From: Hymenobacter latericoloratus
GTDB taxonomy: Bacteria > Bacteroidota > Bacteroidia > Cytophagales > Hymenobacteraceae
Direction: 5' to 3'
Assembly: GCF_014199535.1 (NCBI RefSeq)
Contig: NZ_JACHNV010000001.1
Location: 1,116,001-1,180,000 of the forward strand
DNA: 64,000 nucleotides
Each line of letters starts with the position of its first letter. Position 1 is the first letter of the stretch. Position numbers and translations under genes: made by a program. Positions 62,794 through 64,000 of the stretch are shown here, in pieces. The notes below the pieces were generated by a model. That model did not search any database. It had not been told where the DNA came from and saw only the letters and a program-made list of their open reading frames with translations.

Positions 62794-63267
62794 ATGGCAA
62801 CCAAAAAAGACGATACTCCCAAGCGCGTTAACATTCTCAACCGCCGCGCCAGCCACGAATACGCCTTCATCGTGAAGTACGACGCGGGCATTATGCTGCA
62901 AGGCACCGAAATCAAGAGCATCCGCGACGGTAGCGTGCAGATCCAGGACGGTTTCTGCACCTTCCACCCCGATGGCAGCCTGTGGGTGCACAACCTCACC
63001 ATTGCCAAGTACACCGAGGGTACCTACAACAACCACGAGCCTACCCGCCCGCGCAAGCTTCTACTCAATAAGCGCGAGCTGAAGCAGCTGGCCAACAAAA
63101 ACCAGGAGCAGGGCCTCACCATCATTCCCATCCGGATGTTCGTGAACGACCGGGGCTTTGCCAAGCTGGAAATTGCCCTGGCCAAAGGCAAAAAGCTTTA
63201 TGACAAGCGCGACGACCTGAAAGCCAAAGACCAGAAGCGCGAAATGGACCGCGCCCGCGACTACTAA
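62794..63267 (+). CDS. smpB: SsrA-binding protein SmpB
   Basis: A 157-residue SmpB. The ATG at 62794 gives MATKKDDTPKRVNILNRRAS. HEYAFIVKYDAGIMLQGTEI, KSIRDGSVQIQDGF and RPRKLLLNKRELKQL are conserved. The C-terminal helix/tail KAKDQKREMDRARDY ends in the usual basic sequence that enters the ribosomal mRNA channel. SmpB binds tmRNA to rescue stalled ribosomes. Upstream of 62794 the frame continues but is not family-like. The ssrA gene is not seen in the window. Confidence 0.97.
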   Translation: MATKKDDTPKRVNILNRRASHEYAFIVKYDAGIMLQGTEIKSIRDGSVQIQDGFCTFHPDGSLWVHNLTIAKYTEGTYNNHEPTRPRKLLLNKRELKQLANKNQEQGLTIIPIRMFVNDRGFAKLEIALAKGKKLYDKRDDLKAKDQKREMDRARDY

Positions 63268-63435
63268 GTGAGATAGTGAAATGGTGAAATAGTGAGTTTT
63301 CGGGCCGATGTTTGGCTGATTGCGTTATAAGCAGGAGCTTCGTGGAGTTATTTAAGGACAGCACCGCACTAGTGGTGTCTGCCTGCGCGTGGTGAACGTC
63401 AAACTCACCATTTCACTATTTCACCATTTCACCCT
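63268..63435. repeat. Inverted repeat of GTGAAAT words between smpB and NlpC gene
   Basis: Left arm 63268-63298 and right arm 63401-63434 consist of tandem 8-base words GTGAAATA/GTGAAATG (and complements). Aligned directly they differ at four or five A/G positions; shifted by one unit they pair perfectly over about 20 bases. About 100 bases of unique sequence lie between. The right arm ends 2 bases before the TTG start of the next gene. Confidence 0.8.
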
Positions 63436-63436
63436 C

Positions 63437-64000
63437 TTGGAACACGGAATATGCGCTTTGAGCGCCGTGCCGGTGCGAGCCGAACCCTCGGATAAGGCCG
63501 AAATTGTTACGCAGCTCATCTTTGGGGAGTGCTATTCCATTTTGCGGACCCAGGACCAGTGGCGGCAGATTCAGCTAACCGCCGATCAGTACGTGGGCTG
63601 GATTGACGGGAAGCAGCATCTGCCCGTGACGCCGGAGTATTTGCAGGCCTGGCAGGCCCAGGACCACCCCCGCACCCTGGACGTGGTGCAAATGGTGAGC
63701 GACTCGGCCAACCGCATTCCCGTAACGCTGGGCGCGCGCCTACCCTTCTACGACGGCATGACCCTGCGCCTGGGCGAGCGGCAGCTGTTCTACAACGGGG
63801 CGGCCACCAACCCCCAGAACGGCCATGGCCCCCACGGCCCCGTCGATCAGCGCCTGCGCCTGCTCCAGAAAATGGCCCTCACGTTTCTGAAGTCGCCTTA
63901 CTTGTGGGGCGGCAAAACGCTGTTCGGCATTGATTGCTCGGGGCTGATGCAGCAGCTCTACGGCTTGGTTGGGGTGCAACTCCCGCGCGATGCCAGCCAA
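63437..64000 (+). CDS. NlpC/P60 family cell-wall peptidase with SH3 domain, cut by window end
   Basis: The frame starts at TTG 63437 (MEHGICALSAVPVRAEPSDK) and is open to the window edge (188 codons). The N-terminal SH3-like domain shows EIVTQLIFGECYSILRTQ and YVGWIDGKQ. The NlpC/P60 peptidase domain begins at about 150: FLKSPYLWGGKTLFGIDCSG contains the catalytic Cys, followed by LMQQLYGLVGVQLPRDASQ. The catalytic His lies beyond the window. These enzymes cut D-Glu-L-Ala/Dpm bonds in peptidoglycan. No signal peptide is visible, as in many cytoplasmic Bacteroidota members of this type that recycle wall peptides. Confidence 0.9.
   Translation, partial: MEHGICALSAVPVRAEPSDKAEIVTQLIFGECYSILRTQDQWRQIQLTADQYVGWIDGKQHLPVTPEYLQAWQAQDHPRTLDVVQMVSDSANRIPVTLGARLPFYDGMTLRLGERQLFYNGAATNPQNGHGPHGPVDQRLRLLQKMALTFLKSPYLWGGKTLFGIDCSGLMQQLYGLVGVQLPRDASQ

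Noticed and set aside
63268..63435. CRISPR-like array
   Set aside because: The short GTGAAAT words are contiguous without unique spacers and occur as inverted arms, not as spaced direct repeats; no cas genes are present.
1..64000. tRNA, rRNA or tmRNA genes
   Set aside because: No cloverleaf, 3' CCA-ending tRNA arms or rRNA sequence was recognised by eye in the gaps; a covariance search would be needed to exclude small RNAs.

Overview
The window looks like chromosomal DNA of a Hymenobacter-type member of the Bacteroidota (Cytophagales). This rests on four things: a GC-rich sequence with Bacteroidota-type -7 promoter boxes (TAnnTTTG); a type IX secretion C-terminal sorting domain on a surface protein; an alternative complex III (Act) operon next to an aa3-type cytochrome oxidase cluster; and Bacteroidota-type gene orders such as rpsF-rpsR-rplI and ftsX-DUF3098-uppP-truB-ribF. 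The genus assignment is inference; no rRNA or tRNA gene was found to confirm it.

Layout. 1-6.6 kb (minus strand): the 5' part of a DUF255 thioredoxin-like gene, a GSCFA protein with a long charged tail, a secreted MORN/TonB-like protein, and the rpsF-rpsR-rplI operon. 7.0-24.7 kb (plus strand): one long respiratory block. It holds actABCDEF, cytochrome c oxidase subunits II and I, heme A synthase, heme O synthase, two subunit III genes, subunit IV, a SCO copper chaperone, DUF420, a small membrane protein and DUF983. Together these would carry electrons from quinol through membrane-bound cytochromes c to oxygen, with the cofactor assembly factors encoded alongside. 24.8-33.7 kb (plus): a very large orphan sensor histidine kinase, a 1281-residue predicted outer-membrane protein and a secreted protein of unknown function.

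33.8-45.1 kb: a secreted GH20 hexosaminidase, then a MoxR-type operon on the minus strand (SpoIIM, membrane protein, DUF4129, DUF4350, MoxR, NADAR, DUF58) flanked by two RDD membrane proteins. The NADAR gene sits between moxR and DUF58 and looks compositionally different. 45.2-52.1 kb: a DUF4394 surface protein, a GNAT-nitrilase fusion, two small unknown genes and a two-subunit 3-oxoacid CoA-transferase. 52.3-61.3 kb (minus): ribF, truB, uppP, DUF3098, ftsX and tamB. 61.7-64 kb (plus): tsaD, smpB and the start of an NlpC/P60 peptidase cut by the window edge.

The most unusual feature is not a gene. Many intergenic gaps hold long inverted repeats. Several have near-perfect arms of 33 to 68 bp, some share a core repeat (about 33-36, 50.5 and 55.6 kb), and some have arms built from short GTGAAAT- or GTAATGAG-like words. 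Arm sequences differ between loci but match within each locus, and several arms run into stop codons. They may act as terminators or mRNA-end structures and may be spread or homogenised by recombination. No CRISPR array, insertion sequence, phage or recognisable defence island was found.
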